64,000 nucleotides of DNA from a virus. The position numbers and the translations under genes are program-made. The notes under the pieces were generated by a model. That model was not told the origin of the DNA. It ran no database searches and was given only the letters and a program-made list of their open reading frames with translations. Location: the IMG/VR virus record IMGVR_UViG_3300010316_000005, positions 111,737 through 175,736 of that record. One strand, 5' to 3'. Shown piece after piece: positions 1-9,300 of this stretch; the first letter of the stretch is position 1, and the number at the start of each line of letters is the position of its first letter.

Positions 1-223
1 CAGCAGTTTCTACACCCGTTTGGTGCGCTCTTGCTTTAATCATATCAGTGTATAGTGAATTTAAATCAGTAGCACTAATTGTTGAATTGTTTGCTGTAGG
101 TTGACTGCTAACTGGATAACTTGCTACAGTTTGTCCATATCCCGACTGACCTGATCCGACGCCAAATATATTATCAATTCTAGCTTGTAAATTATTATGT
201 CTTGTTGCTGTAATGTCAGCCAT
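1..223 (-). CDS. Partial virion structural protein (C-terminal part off the window)
   Basis: An open minus-strand frame begins with ATG at 223 and runs off the left edge. About 74 residues are visible, starting MADITATRHNNLQARID. The start is preceded by a clear Shine-Dalgarno sequence (GGAAG, 6 bases upstream) and lies just after the stop of the 487-residue fibre gene, so it is the next gene of the same leftward operon. The visible part is rich in Ser, Thr, Gln and Asn, contains a GVGSGQSGYGQ segment and has no catalytic motif. Similar short structural proteins follow fibre genes in marine T4-like phages; that link is from memory of gene order, not an alignment. Confidence 0.7.
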   Translation of the reverse strand, partial: MADITATRHNNLQARIDNIFGVGSGQSGYGQTVASYPVSSQPTANNSTISATDLNSLYTDMIKARAHQTGVETA

Positions 224-232
224 ATTGCTTCC

Positions 233-1696
233 TTAAACTTTTAGTACGCACTCAACTAGTTTCTCACCATCATCGAGATTTGTCTCTAATGCAATACCTA
301 CTAGCGCCTTAGTTGCTAAGGTAGTACTTACTCCGTCTGACATTGCGTAAACAGCTTGGCCTTTTTTAACAGCGCCTTTTACTCTTACTGGAAGACGTCC
401 TTTTAGTCCAATGTACTGGCCGTCTGCTTCACTGTTCATCATATAAGCCGGATCGGTTGACACAACTCCTACACAAAAATCACTTGCACTAGCTGGGCCA
501 ACTTCGTGATCACTGTGTGCGCAAACTGCTACTGCTGTCCCCGGTGCTAGATCATCGCCTGTAGTATATTTTTCCGCTAAGTCAGCGTATCTTGCTTGCG
601 TAGCAATACCTTGGAAAAGGTTTGCTGTTAAGTTACCTGATGCGTCTCTTGCTGCAATTGTGTTAGCAGTTGATGCAACCGCTGCTGAGCGATACGAAGC
701 ACCGTCAACTCTTAGTGCGTTAGCTTGGGTTGCTGTGCCGCTGAGCGTAGTTGCATAAACAGTGTCCCACTTTAATGATGCTGTGCCTAAGTTGTATGTG
801 TTGTCGCTTCCTGGAAGTAATCCAGATGATCTAATCTCAACTGATGTTGTAGCTGTGCCGCCTGCATCTCTTGCCTTAAATCTAATAACGTTAGATGATC
901 CTAGTTGGTTTTCAATAACTGCATCGCTGCTGTTCTCGACATACAGTCTAAACGGTAAGCTATCACCGATTGTAATACCAGCATCACCAAATACGTTGTT
1001 GCCGCCTGCTTGAACAAAATCGTTAGCAGTAAAGCCACCTAGTCTATCAGCGTTTGACGCAGTTCCCCACCAGCGATAATCAGTTGATGTTACTCCAGTA
1101 GCTGAATCTTTTAAAGTTAAGCCTTGTCTAATGTATGTAAAACCTGTATATGGCCCGGTATTAGCAAACGATATACCTAGTGTAAATGATGCGTTGTTGC
1201 TGATAACATAAACAGACTGATCGTCAAGGGTAGCACGAATAACTGTTTTTGTATTGCCTACATCATCAAGTACATTTTCGCTAACTAGCTGCGTTACACC
1301 TGTACCTGCTGCCTGCGGGCCAATTAGTATGAAGATTGCTCCATTGAATACATAAAGCTGATCATTAGCAGTATCCCACCAAAAGTCGCCTATTGATAAG
1401 CCGCCTGGTTCCGAGGCTGCTACTTCTGATCCGCCTGTAGTTCTCCACTGCGTTCCATCGTAAAACTTTAGTTTACTATTTGCGCTGTCAAACCAAACCT
1501 GACCGCTTAGTGCTCTTGGCGGAGGGTTTGCTCCGGCAAAGTTTTCTAAAAGAAACAAGAAGTTTTCGTTTACTGTTTCTCCGTAGCCTGCGTAGTTCTT
1601 ACCGATAAATTTAATATCAGTAGCAGTCGAATCTATAGTTCCATCTTCTACTATAGTTAGAACTGTGTTGTTATATCTGTCAATTTGATAAGCCAT
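233..1696 (-). CDS. Tail fibre-like structural protein, paralog 3 of 3
   Basis: The 487-residue protein opens with the module shared by the next two upstream genes: MAYQID, then GYGETVNENFLFLLENFA and a G-Q-V-W-F/W-D segment ending in a Y-x-G-x-Q-W motif (residues 1-90). The rest is beta-rich fibre sequence. The last 120 residues contain YADLAEKY and a Pro-Gly-Thr turn followed by a GVVS-Pro-Ala segment. That layout resembles intramolecular-chaperone/peptidase G2-type fibre ends, but no catalytic residues can be assigned. It is probably a virion surface protein or fibre tip fixed to the baseplate by the shared N-terminus. The SD is AAGGG upstream of ATG 1696, with a late promoter octamer at 1727-1734. 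Confidence 0.8.
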   Translation of the reverse strand: MAYQIDRYNNTVLTIVEDGTIDSTATDIKFIGKNYAGYGETVNENFLFLLENFAGANPPPRALSGQVWFDSANSKLKFYDGTQWRTTGGSEVAASEPGGLSIGDFWWDTANDQLYVFNGAIFILIGPQAAGTGVTQLVSENVLDDVGNTKTVIRATLDDQSVYVISNNASFTLGISFANTGPYTGFTYIRQGLTLKDSATGVTSTDYRWWGTASNADRLGGFTANDFVQAGGNNVFGDAGITIGDSLPFRLYVENSSDAVIENQLGSSNVIRFKARDAGGTATTSVEIRSSGLLPGSDNTYNLGTASLKWDTVYATTLSGTATQANALRVDGASYRSAAVASTANTIAARDASGNLTANLFQGIATQARYADLAEKYTTGDDLAPGTAVAVCAHSDHEVGPASASDFCVGVVSTDPAYMMNSEADGQYIGLKGRLPVRVKGAVKKGQAVYAMSDGVSTTLATKALVGIALETNLDDGEKLVECVLKV

Positions 1697-1726
1697 TATT
1701 TATGAACCCTTCGTGTGCTTTACTAT

Positions 1727-1734
1727 TATTTATC
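1727..1734 (-). promoter_or_regulatory. T4-type late promoter (GATAAATA)
   Basis: On the minus strand the octamer reads GATAAATA, one base from the T4 late consensus TATAAATA. It lies 31 bases upstream of the fibre ATG at 1696, leaving room for a start site near 1717 and an SD. A second copy, CATAAATA at 1697-1704, abuts the ATG and is too close to serve that gene. Confidence 0.55.
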
Positions 1735-1738
1735 GTTT

Positions 1739-3622
1739 TTACGGATAAGTGAACGAGTCCCCAACGGAGTAGTTCCATGATGATCCATCTGATATGTAAA
1801 CCATTAACTGCCTTGTCGGAATAAGGGTTACTGTACCAGATGATGTGTTAGAATTTTGAATATCTTGTATTACAGATTCGTTCTGTGTGCCATTGCTATC
1901 AACAGCGATTCTTGATACTGTAAGAGACTCGCCTGCGTCAGCGTCAGTACTGTCTCGAATAGTTACTTCAACTCCCGACACAGTTGCGTTTGTATAGCCC
2001 GCAGCGTGAATTCGTACTATCTTGGTACTGTTTGTAGGGTCGGGCGGTATAAGGTCGTCTAAGAAGCTCTCTACATTGTTTATCAGCGTTGCTCCTACAC
2101 CTAATCCACTTATGTCCATTGTAAGAATAATTGGTGCTTGTATAACTTGATCGTCAACATACTGCTTAGTAGCAGCATCTTGCGGGCTTGTTGGATCTGC
2201 AACTCCTTGTATAGGAGCATCATCAAGAACAATAGCATTGTTGCTAGTATTGATGTTTAATGCCGTTCCGTTAGTAGAAATAGTATTTCCAACAAAATTC
2301 ATACCATCTACGTTTAGTTCAGTTAATGTTCCTATTTCAGTTAAACCTGTAGCTCTAGTTATAGTTGGTCCAATTTCTGTAGGTGTAATTTTGTCAACGC
2401 CGTTGATTCTATAAACCTCTCCGTTTAATAGATCCATTCCAACGTTCGAAGTCCAGCTATTTGTAAGTATGCGCCAAGTAAGGGTCTTGTCACCGTTTAG
2501 CGATCTAAGAATGATGCCGCCGTCTTCTACTGCAAAGTCAGAAAGCAATGTATTGTCGCCCATTGTAGCAAGTTCAATCTGGTGATCCTCTACTCTAAGA
2601 GTAGTAATATCTAATGATACTGTTTCACCTTCAATTAACAAATCTCCAGTAACTCTTAAATCTCCCGAAACGTCTAGAGTGTATTCTGGTTCGCTGTTAA
2701 AGATACCTACTCGAGCTGTGCCTGCATCAATATACACCGCGTCCTCAATAGTTCCACCAAGTGCTGATGAATTTACCCTTAGAATTAAGTCTTGGTTGTT
2801 GATTTGGTTCTGCATAATAAAGTTATTAGTACCTGGTTCAACAAACTGTCTGTGGTTCTGAGATAATCCGATAGAAATACCACCTTGGTTTTGAATAGTT
2901 AATGTACCAACTGTAATACCATTTCTATTAGCAGGAAGGAACTGGTCAACTGATACTGCGTTTCCGCTAGCATCTACTAACGCTCTTGCTCTAGCAGCCG
3001 TTCCTCTAAATTGGAAATTTGTTTGATCGAACACATTAAGCCCACTAAATACCTGCCCACTTAAATTATCATCAGTTACTAATTCAGTAATCAGGTCTGC
3101 CGTCGACGGTACAAATTGACTGTCACTATACACAGCAACTCTATTGCCGCCGATGTATAAGCCAAGTACAGTAATAAGTCTACCGTTAATGTCTACTAAA
3201 TTCTCAGCTTTGAATCCGCTTGTTCCCTGGTTGTTAGTATACTCTGGGCCAATTAATGTTAGGTCAGTGCCGTCAAATGTGTAAAGTTGATTGTTTACAT
3301 TGTCAATCCAGAGGTCGCCTGCAACCATCTGTGGACGATCTGGCTGAACAAATGGACCGCCTGCTGCGTTCCATTGTGATCCGTTGTATACCTTTAATCT
3401 TTGTTCTGATTTATCCCACCACACTTGCCCAGTCAACGGGTTGCTTGGTGCGGCAGTATTAGCAAAACTTTCTAACAGTTTGATAAAGTTTTCATTAAAA
3501 GCTTCACCATAGCCATTGTAATTTCTACCAACTAATGTTAAATTAGTACTAGTATCATCAATTTGCCCATCGATTAACTCTGTTAGCAATGTACCGTCTG
3601 TTCTGTTTAGTTGATAACTCAT
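1739..3622 (-). CDS. Tail fibre-like structural protein, paralog 2 of 3
   Basis: The 627-residue protein has the same N-terminal anchor as its neighbours: MSYQLNR, GYGEAFNENFIKLLESFAN, GQVWWD and VYNGSQW within the first 90 residues. The middle is beta-rich shaft. Around residue 480 is the tail-fibre segment PTSPQDAATKQYVDDQV, a motif (DAATKxYVD) found in many phage fibres and also present in the collagen-like fibre at 62708. The C-terminal 130 residues are a separate beta-rich domain without recognisable enzyme residues. The gene starts 3 bases after the stop of the collar-domain fibre gene, so the two are co-transcribed and likely co-translated. Confidence 0.8.
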   Translation of the reverse strand: MSYQLNRTDGTLLTELIDGQIDDTSTNLTLVGRNYNGYGEAFNENFIKLLESFANTAAPSNPLTGQVWWDKSEQRLKVYNGSQWNAAGGPFVQPDRPQMVAGDLWIDNVNNQLYTFDGTDLTLIGPEYTNNQGTSGFKAENLVDINGRLITVLGLYIGGNRVAVYSDSQFVPSTADLITELVTDDNLSGQVFSGLNVFDQTNFQFRGTAARARALVDASGNAVSVDQFLPANRNGITVGTLTIQNQGGISIGLSQNHRQFVEPGTNNFIMQNQINNQDLILRVNSSALGGTIEDAVYIDAGTARVGIFNSEPEYTLDVSGDLRVTGDLLIEGETVSLDITTLRVEDHQIELATMGDNTLLSDFAVEDGGIILRSLNGDKTLTWRILTNSWTSNVGMDLLNGEVYRINGVDKITPTEIGPTITRATGLTEIGTLTELNVDGMNFVGNTISTNGTALNINTSNNAIVLDDAPIQGVADPTSPQDAATKQYVDDQVIQAPIILTMDISGLGVGATLINNVESFLDDLIPPDPTNSTKIVRIHAAGYTNATVSGVEVTIRDSTDADAGESLTVSRIAVDSNGTQNESVIQDIQNSNTSSGTVTLIPTRQLMVYISDGSSWNYSVGDSFTYP

Positions 3623-3625
3623 GTT

Positions 3626-5725
3626 TTAGATTCCAGTGTAAATAATGTAATTTAGTGCTACGTATGGGTTCATAACATCTAGTGAGGCGCCTAGGCGCTC
3701 ATCGCCTACTTCTCTGTAAACGTTGTCGCCTTCTGCTCCACCGCCTACTAATCCACCTGATGTCGGTAGACCTTGCGCACTCAGCGTACCTGTTTCAAAT
3801 GTCAAGTCAGTAACGTCAGTGTCAGGTGTACCAGTAGTGGGGTTAACTGCATAATGTTGTGTTCCTGCATCACCCTTTAGATCATGTTCGTGATCTGGAA
3901 GATGTCTTTTCTCAATGTCCGACGTTTCAATACCGCCTGATGCACCGAGTATATCAGCTAGATCACCTGTGACAGTATTGGCGCTGACGCCGCCCATATT
4001 ATCAAGACCCAACGGAAATCTGCCGCGCATATCCGGAAGCGCAAAGCTGTTAACACCTAAGTCAGCTAACAAATCTGGATTTCTAAATGAATACTGAATA
4101 ACATCAAACAATTCGTTAAACGATGAAATAGCAAGTACTGAACCGTTACATAATAGCCATCCACTTGGGGCGTCGGCTCCACCGTATGGTAGAATAATGC
4201 CTACAGGGAAAATAGGCACTGATTTAAGAAAGTTTGTTTTAGTAATCTTAAATAAGCCAGTGTCACGACTTAGCACTATTTCGTCTGTATTCGGTGAATC
4301 AAACGTTTCTGATTTAGTTGAAATAAATGAGTTTGATATTTGAATATTAAGTGTCTTATTTGTGCCGCCTGTTTGCCCATCAAATGCAAAACTAGCATTT
4401 GCTACGTCGCCCGTAACACCAATTGTAGTAGCAGTAGTTAATTTATCCGATGAACTCGATCTACCAGTTAGAGTACCGATTACATTACCTTGAACATTTC
4501 CAAATATATTATTTGCATATAAGTTTAGATATCTGTTTCCAGTTGCGCCGATGCTATACACATTATTTGATGTTGGCTCAATATTTTTTGTTTTTAGCAA
4601 TCCCGAGTTAGTAGACGAATCGTCTACTCCAACTTGTAGTTCGCCGCCTACATACATGTTGCCGCCAATACCGGCTCCGCCTTCGACGATCAAAGCACCT
4701 TCGTCTACTGCGGTACTATTTGTTGTTCCATTAATTCTAAGGATGCCAGTATCTTCGTTGCCTAATTCTGGAGAGATTTGGACGTTACCAACAACATCTA
4801 AGGTTTCTGCAGGAGCAACATTGTTAATCCCCACTCTTTTCGAAGCATCAATTCTCATTACAGTATTGTTCGACACGCCAGAACGCAGTCTAAAGTCGAT
4901 GCTCGCACCGCTTGATGCGTTTGTCATAACTGCTGCTTGACTTTCTACTTTAAGAACTAACTGGCCGTTTGAGCCTAGTGATATTCCTTTGTCGGTGTTA
5001 ACTTTAACTTGGTCGAGGAAATTAGCAACCGTGTCATTTCTTACAAATTTGTCCGACGGTACTATTTCACTACCGACAATAAGGTTTTCAGCTTTTTGTG
5101 ATGTGCCGTTAAACTTGTAAATCGTAGTCAAGTCATCATACAAGTTTAATCCAATTTGAATTGGCTGTCTTGTAAAACCAAGTATAGCCGACTTAGGCGT
5201 AAATTTATCACTACTTAAAATTGCTACGGTTTTGTTTTGAATTTTTAGAGTTAATACAACATATGTTAAATTATCAGTTCCGACAATTTGTTCACTAGCT
5301 ATACCAGTCAACAAACCATCACTAAATTCCGGACCTACTAGAATCCAGTCAGTACCAGTAAATAAATATAACTGCTGAGTATCTGTGTTTGCCCAAAGAT
5401 CTCCTGCAATTGAGTTTGATACTTCTGGTGCTATTGCGCCCTTTTTTAGGCCGCTGGCGGATAGCCATTGGACGCCGTCATATATTTTAAGCTGATCGAT
5501 GCCTTGAGTATTATCATACCAAAGTTGCCCTTCAACTGGCCTTTCGGGAGCAGTTGTGTTAGCAAAGTTTTCTAATAGATGCAGAAAGTTTTCTGCAACA
5601 GTTTGTCCGTACCCTGGAAAACTGCGTCCCGGAAATCCTAGACTAGTGTCTTCATTTAGGGTAGCATCTTCAACGATAATATTACTTTTATTAATACTAT
5701 CTGTATATCTTATTTCATATGCCAT
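3626..5725 (-). CDS. Tail fibre protein with phage tail-collar domain, paralog 1 of 3
   Basis: The 699-residue protein carries the shared anchor (GYGQTVAENFLHLLENFAN, GQLWYD, YDGVQW) in residues 1-95. A long beta-rich shaft contains repeated G-N-V-x-G-T-L-T-G segments. At about residues 505-580 is a phage tail-collar domain, recognised by GWLLCNGS and FALPDMRGRFPLG, as in T4 gp12 and many short tail fibres. The last 100 residues include HLPDHEHDLKG, a His-rich pattern typical of collar-domain fibres that bind a metal ion, and end in NPYVALNYIIYTG, the usual collar-fibre terminus. It is likely a receptor-binding or short tail fibre. Its start codon overlaps the stop of the preceding gene by one base. 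Confidence 0.88.
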   Translation of the reverse strand: MAYEIRYTDSINKSNIIVEDATLNEDTSLGFPGRSFPGYGQTVAENFLHLLENFANTTAPERPVEGQLWYDNTQGIDQLKIYDGVQWLSASGLKKGAIAPEVSNSIAGDLWANTDTQQLYLFTGTDWILVGPEFSDGLLTGIASEQIVGTDNLTYVVLTLKIQNKTVAILSSDKFTPKSAILGFTRQPIQIGLNLYDDLTTIYKFNGTSQKAENLIVGSEIVPSDKFVRNDTVANFLDQVKVNTDKGISLGSNGQLVLKVESQAAVMTNASSGASIDFRLRSGVSNNTVMRIDASKRVGINNVAPAETLDVVGNVQISPELGNEDTGILRINGTTNSTAVDEGALIVEGGAGIGGNMYVGGELQVGVDDSSTNSGLLKTKNIEPTSNNVYSIGATGNRYLNLYANNIFGNVQGNVIGTLTGRSSSSDKLTTATTIGVTGDVANASFAFDGQTGGTNKTLNIQISNSFISTKSETFDSPNTDEIVLSRDTGLFKITKTNFLKSVPIFPVGIILPYGGADAPSGWLLCNGSVLAISSFNELFDVIQYSFRNPDLLADLGVNSFALPDMRGRFPLGLDNMGGVSANTVTGDLADILGASGGIETSDIEKRHLPDHEHDLKGDAGTQHYAVNPTTGTPDTDVTDLTFETGTLSAQGLPTSGGLVGGGAEGDNVYREVGDERLGASLDVMNPYVALNYIIYTGI

Positions 5726-6336
5726 TATGCGTTACCTCCGCTTAGGCTTTGAATTCTTACAGTGTAGTCAATTTGAATAAGTCTGTTTAATGACTTCTGT
5801 ACAGGATGGAAAATAACATGAGTAATTAAACGTCCTGTTCCACTTGGTGAGTAGCTTCTTAACCCTAACTCATCAAACACGAATTCGTCATCTGCTGAAG
5901 TAGCAGTGTCAAATGCTTGCTGTCCATTTGGTTCACCGTAGTCTAACAAACATCTAACTAGCATGTCAGTATAGTTTGTACCACTAACGTGTCTTGTTTC
6001 AATAAAGTTTCTAGCAGGATCTAAGTTGTTAGCCGAACGGGCGTCGACTACTTTTGAATATGTTTGATTATACAATGTAGCATTTGTGCCAGTTGAGTTA
6101 GGAGTCAAGTAAGTAATAATACCTGTAGGGTCAACACTAGTGCCGCCGTTACCAAAGCTCATTTCATACACAAAACCTTCGCCTGCGTTGCTCATGCTTT
6201 CTGCTAATGCAATGCTCATATTTTCATAATGGATCGCATTTCTTTTGTTTATAAACACTGTACCAGATTCTGGATCTGATATCTTAATGTGTCCTTGTAC
6301 TGAAATTCCGCTAGTATCTTTCATATTGTCACTCAT
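5725..6336 (-). CDS. Conserved virion/baseplate protein, function unknown
   Basis: The 203-residue protein begins at ATG 6336 with SD AGGAAAC 5 bases upstream. It contains GVGVQ-like beta segments, FINKRNAIHYENMSIALAE near residue 30, and a C-terminus VIFHPVQKSLNRLIQIDYTVRIQ. There are no signal peptide, membrane segment or enzyme motifs. It sits between the giant baseplate-region protein and the fibre genes and has its own late promoter octamer, so a baseplate-periphery or fibre-attachment role is plausible by position only. Confidence 0.7.
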   Translation of the reverse strand: MSDNMKDTSGISVQGHIKISDPESGTVFINKRNAIHYENMSIALAESMSNAGEGFVYEMSFGNGGTSVDPTGIITYLTPNSTGTNATLYNQTYSKVVDARSANNLDPARNFIETRHVSGTNYTDMLVRCLLDYGEPNGQQAFDTATSADDEFVFDELGLRSYSPSGTGRLITHVIFHPVQKSLNRLIQIDYTVRIQSLSGGNA

Positions 6337-6353
6337 TTTTGTTTCCTACATTG

Positions 6354-6361
6354 TATTTATT
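6354..6361 (-). promoter_or_regulatory. T4-type late promoter (AATAAATA)
   Basis: Minus-strand AATAAATA followed by C lies in the 35-base gap between the giant gene stop and ATG 6336. The predicted start (about 10 bases downstream) leaves the SD inside the leader. It would allow separate late expression of the 203-residue protein and the fibre genes. Confidence 0.55.
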
Positions 6362-6371
6362 CTGGTAGCTG

Positions 6372-9300
6372 TTAGTTTCCGGCACGTATAAACGACCCTA
6401 TGTCAGTTTTTGTTTCACCTAAGGTTTCACCAGTTAATGTCCAAATTCTTCCTGTTTTTCTCATCACAACAATCTTTTCATTGTTTAATGGTATACCGTC
6501 GGCATGTATATCGTCCTGAATGTCAAAGCTAATAATATCACCGTCGATTGTAAATTCTGCTTGCTGCACAAGATCACCATCTGGTGAGTCAAGCGCCACT
6601 ACTTCACTAAACTTACTTATCTCATTCTTCCTTAGTCGGCGGCCACCTACGAAAACTTCAACTTCGTTAATACCATATGATGCCTGCAATGTAGAATCTT
6701 TGTAACCGATAGTTATGCTCTGGCTTCCATCTCCGATAAAGTTACGCAGAACTGTTCTATCATTGTAAGGAACAGTTTTTCTAGCGCCTTGATCAAACAC
6801 TTCTTCTCCTGCTGAATATGTATCTTTAACTCCTGTACCAAGTGTACCTCTGCGAAGTTGCCTTAGTAGATTACCGTCTTTTACTAGGTATTCAATGCGC
6901 TCGCCATCAATCCAAACAATGCCCGGTTTATTAGACTTCTTGTCCGGTGCTGGTAGCAACGATGCGTCTTCTACTTCAACTCTTAAATCATAGTAATTTA
7001 GGTCCTTGCTAAGAACTGTTACAGCATCGTTAATTCTCTTGTAGTGAGTTCTATTAAGAACATCCTTAAAGATTCTGTAGGCAAATTTAGGCACCGAAAC
7101 AGGAGTAGCAAACTGCACTACTTCTATAACATCGTTTGTTCCCGGAGGAGTTGTTAGCTGGACCTTTAATCTGTCGTCAGTAATATAATAGTCAACGCTC
7201 GGAGATAGTAAGATTCCATTTTTTGCAACCCATACGTATTGCGCATCTTCTGCCGGCTTTCTCAGTTTGATTTCACCGTATGATAGACGCTGATAAGTTT
7301 TTGCTTCCTTGCTTCCCGGAACAATAGCAAATCTTGACACAACATCATAGTTCTGTTTTTCAATACCAAGGATGTCGTGGTTTGAGAATTTAATAATTTC
7401 AATTCTTTCATTTACACCAGGTGCATATTTAAACGTAATATTGTTGTTGTCAAATGTATATTCACTATCAGAAATTAGGTAAATTTCCAGTAAATCGCCT
7501 ACGTCACCTGTACCGTCATTTAACCTAATCGAGTTGGTATTCGGATTCAGAAGCCACCTGTTAGGCGTCTCTATTATTGCGCCATTTAAAAATACGCGCA
7601 GATTAGTAGTGTCAATAGTCGTTGACGGAAACTGGAATGATTCAATTGCATATTCTCTAACATCAATGCTTTTGATTTCATACTGAATATTGTATCCAGA
7701 ACTTAGAATCTTATTTCCGACTTTTACCAAGCAGTTGTGTTCGGTTGGCTCAACAAAGAATGGCGTTTCAGCAATCGGAAACACCGTAGATGCTCCGTCA
7801 CCGATTAATACTTCTTTATTAACTTGACTATAATTTACTTCAGTGTTATTATCAAACACAATATAGTTGATTGTCTGTCCAGTTTCTGGTGTTACTGTTA
7901 GGCTAATAGTTAAAGTATCTTTACCTTCTGTTTTAGTAGCACCGATCTCAACGTTTTCGCCATCAAGAGTTAAGAATACACCGTATCCATCTTTGAAATA
8001 AGTGTTAATTTCGTACTCATCAGTATCGGCAACAGTCATAGCCTTTCCAAAATCAATAACATTTTGTACACCCGCTTCCAGTGTTACTATCGATAGAGCG
8101 TGCCCTTCAGTTAAGTCAGGAATATTAATTGTTAAGTTGCTCCAATCAACGTCATAATCGCCTCGGGTTAATATTATGCCGTCTACTTTTACAACAATTG
8201 CGTCAAGACTCGACGGAGTTGCACCTAAGTCAAACGTTTCATTTACTCCGTCAGTAATGTGATACTGGCTAACAATCTTACCTGGACCGGTCGAGTCTCT
8301 TGTATACACTCTTAAATCCAGTGTATCCATTACTTGACCTGGTACCATTTCTTCTGGTCCAGTTGACGTAGTAGCAGTAACAAAGCTGTCGCCGTCTACA
8401 ATAATATCTTCTGCTTTTAACCCAGTCGCAGTTGTCTTGTCAAATGCTCCACCTGTTAATTGAGTATCATACGATGCCGGATCCGGTGCCACAGTACCAT
8501 CTGATGTTATTTTTCTAATAATCATTATGTCGCCGTCTTCAGTGGCAATATCGTAATCACTCAGAATAAACACATCAGTTGTGCCGTCGCCTGTAATACT
8601 TTCTAGTTTAGCATCTTCGTTAAGTTGTTCTTCAGTGCCAAAATTAGGATCATCAATTCTGACTCCATTCAAATAAACATTGTACACAGTGCCGCTTTCA
8701 AACGGTTCGTCTAGACCTACTGCAACAGTTGAGCCGTCAAACGTAAACACATAGTCTTCATATGAATTATCAAATTCGTCCCATGTATCCGTATACCAAT
8801 CATTTGTGTTCCAACCTTGCTCTTCACTAAATCCAAACGATGTAACTTCAACACCGCCATAGTCGACACCAGTCATTAACTGTGCTAAATCTTTACCGAG
8901 CATACCGCTCAGTGCTGTATAGCCAAATTGTATTCTGTCTTCTGCACTTAACATCGACAGTGGCTTCTGGTAGCTAATTACGATATTTGCGTCTAATGCA
9001 GGTGGATTAGTAAACGTAACTTGTCCTTGCTCTCTAATATATCCAGCATCTGTGTTTGTTACGTTACGGAAAGTAAACTGACTACGAAGCATTTCTTTTC
9101 CGTCTACTGTTACTGTCACAGTGTCTAACCGTAAGTTCATTGGCCATTCTAAGTTAAACGTTGTTTGAGAATTCGAACCAACGAACGTTTCAGTTTCTGC
9201 TAGCGAGTTAATGTAGTACTTGCCCGACGTTCTATCAAACTTGATAGTGATGCTCGGAGATCTCACTACGCCGGAGCCAAGTATTGCTGATGCTCTAGCC

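Noticed and set aside
1697-1704. CATAAATA next to the fibre ATG at 1696
   Set aside because: It touches the start codon. The copy at 1727-1734 has correct spacing and is preferred.
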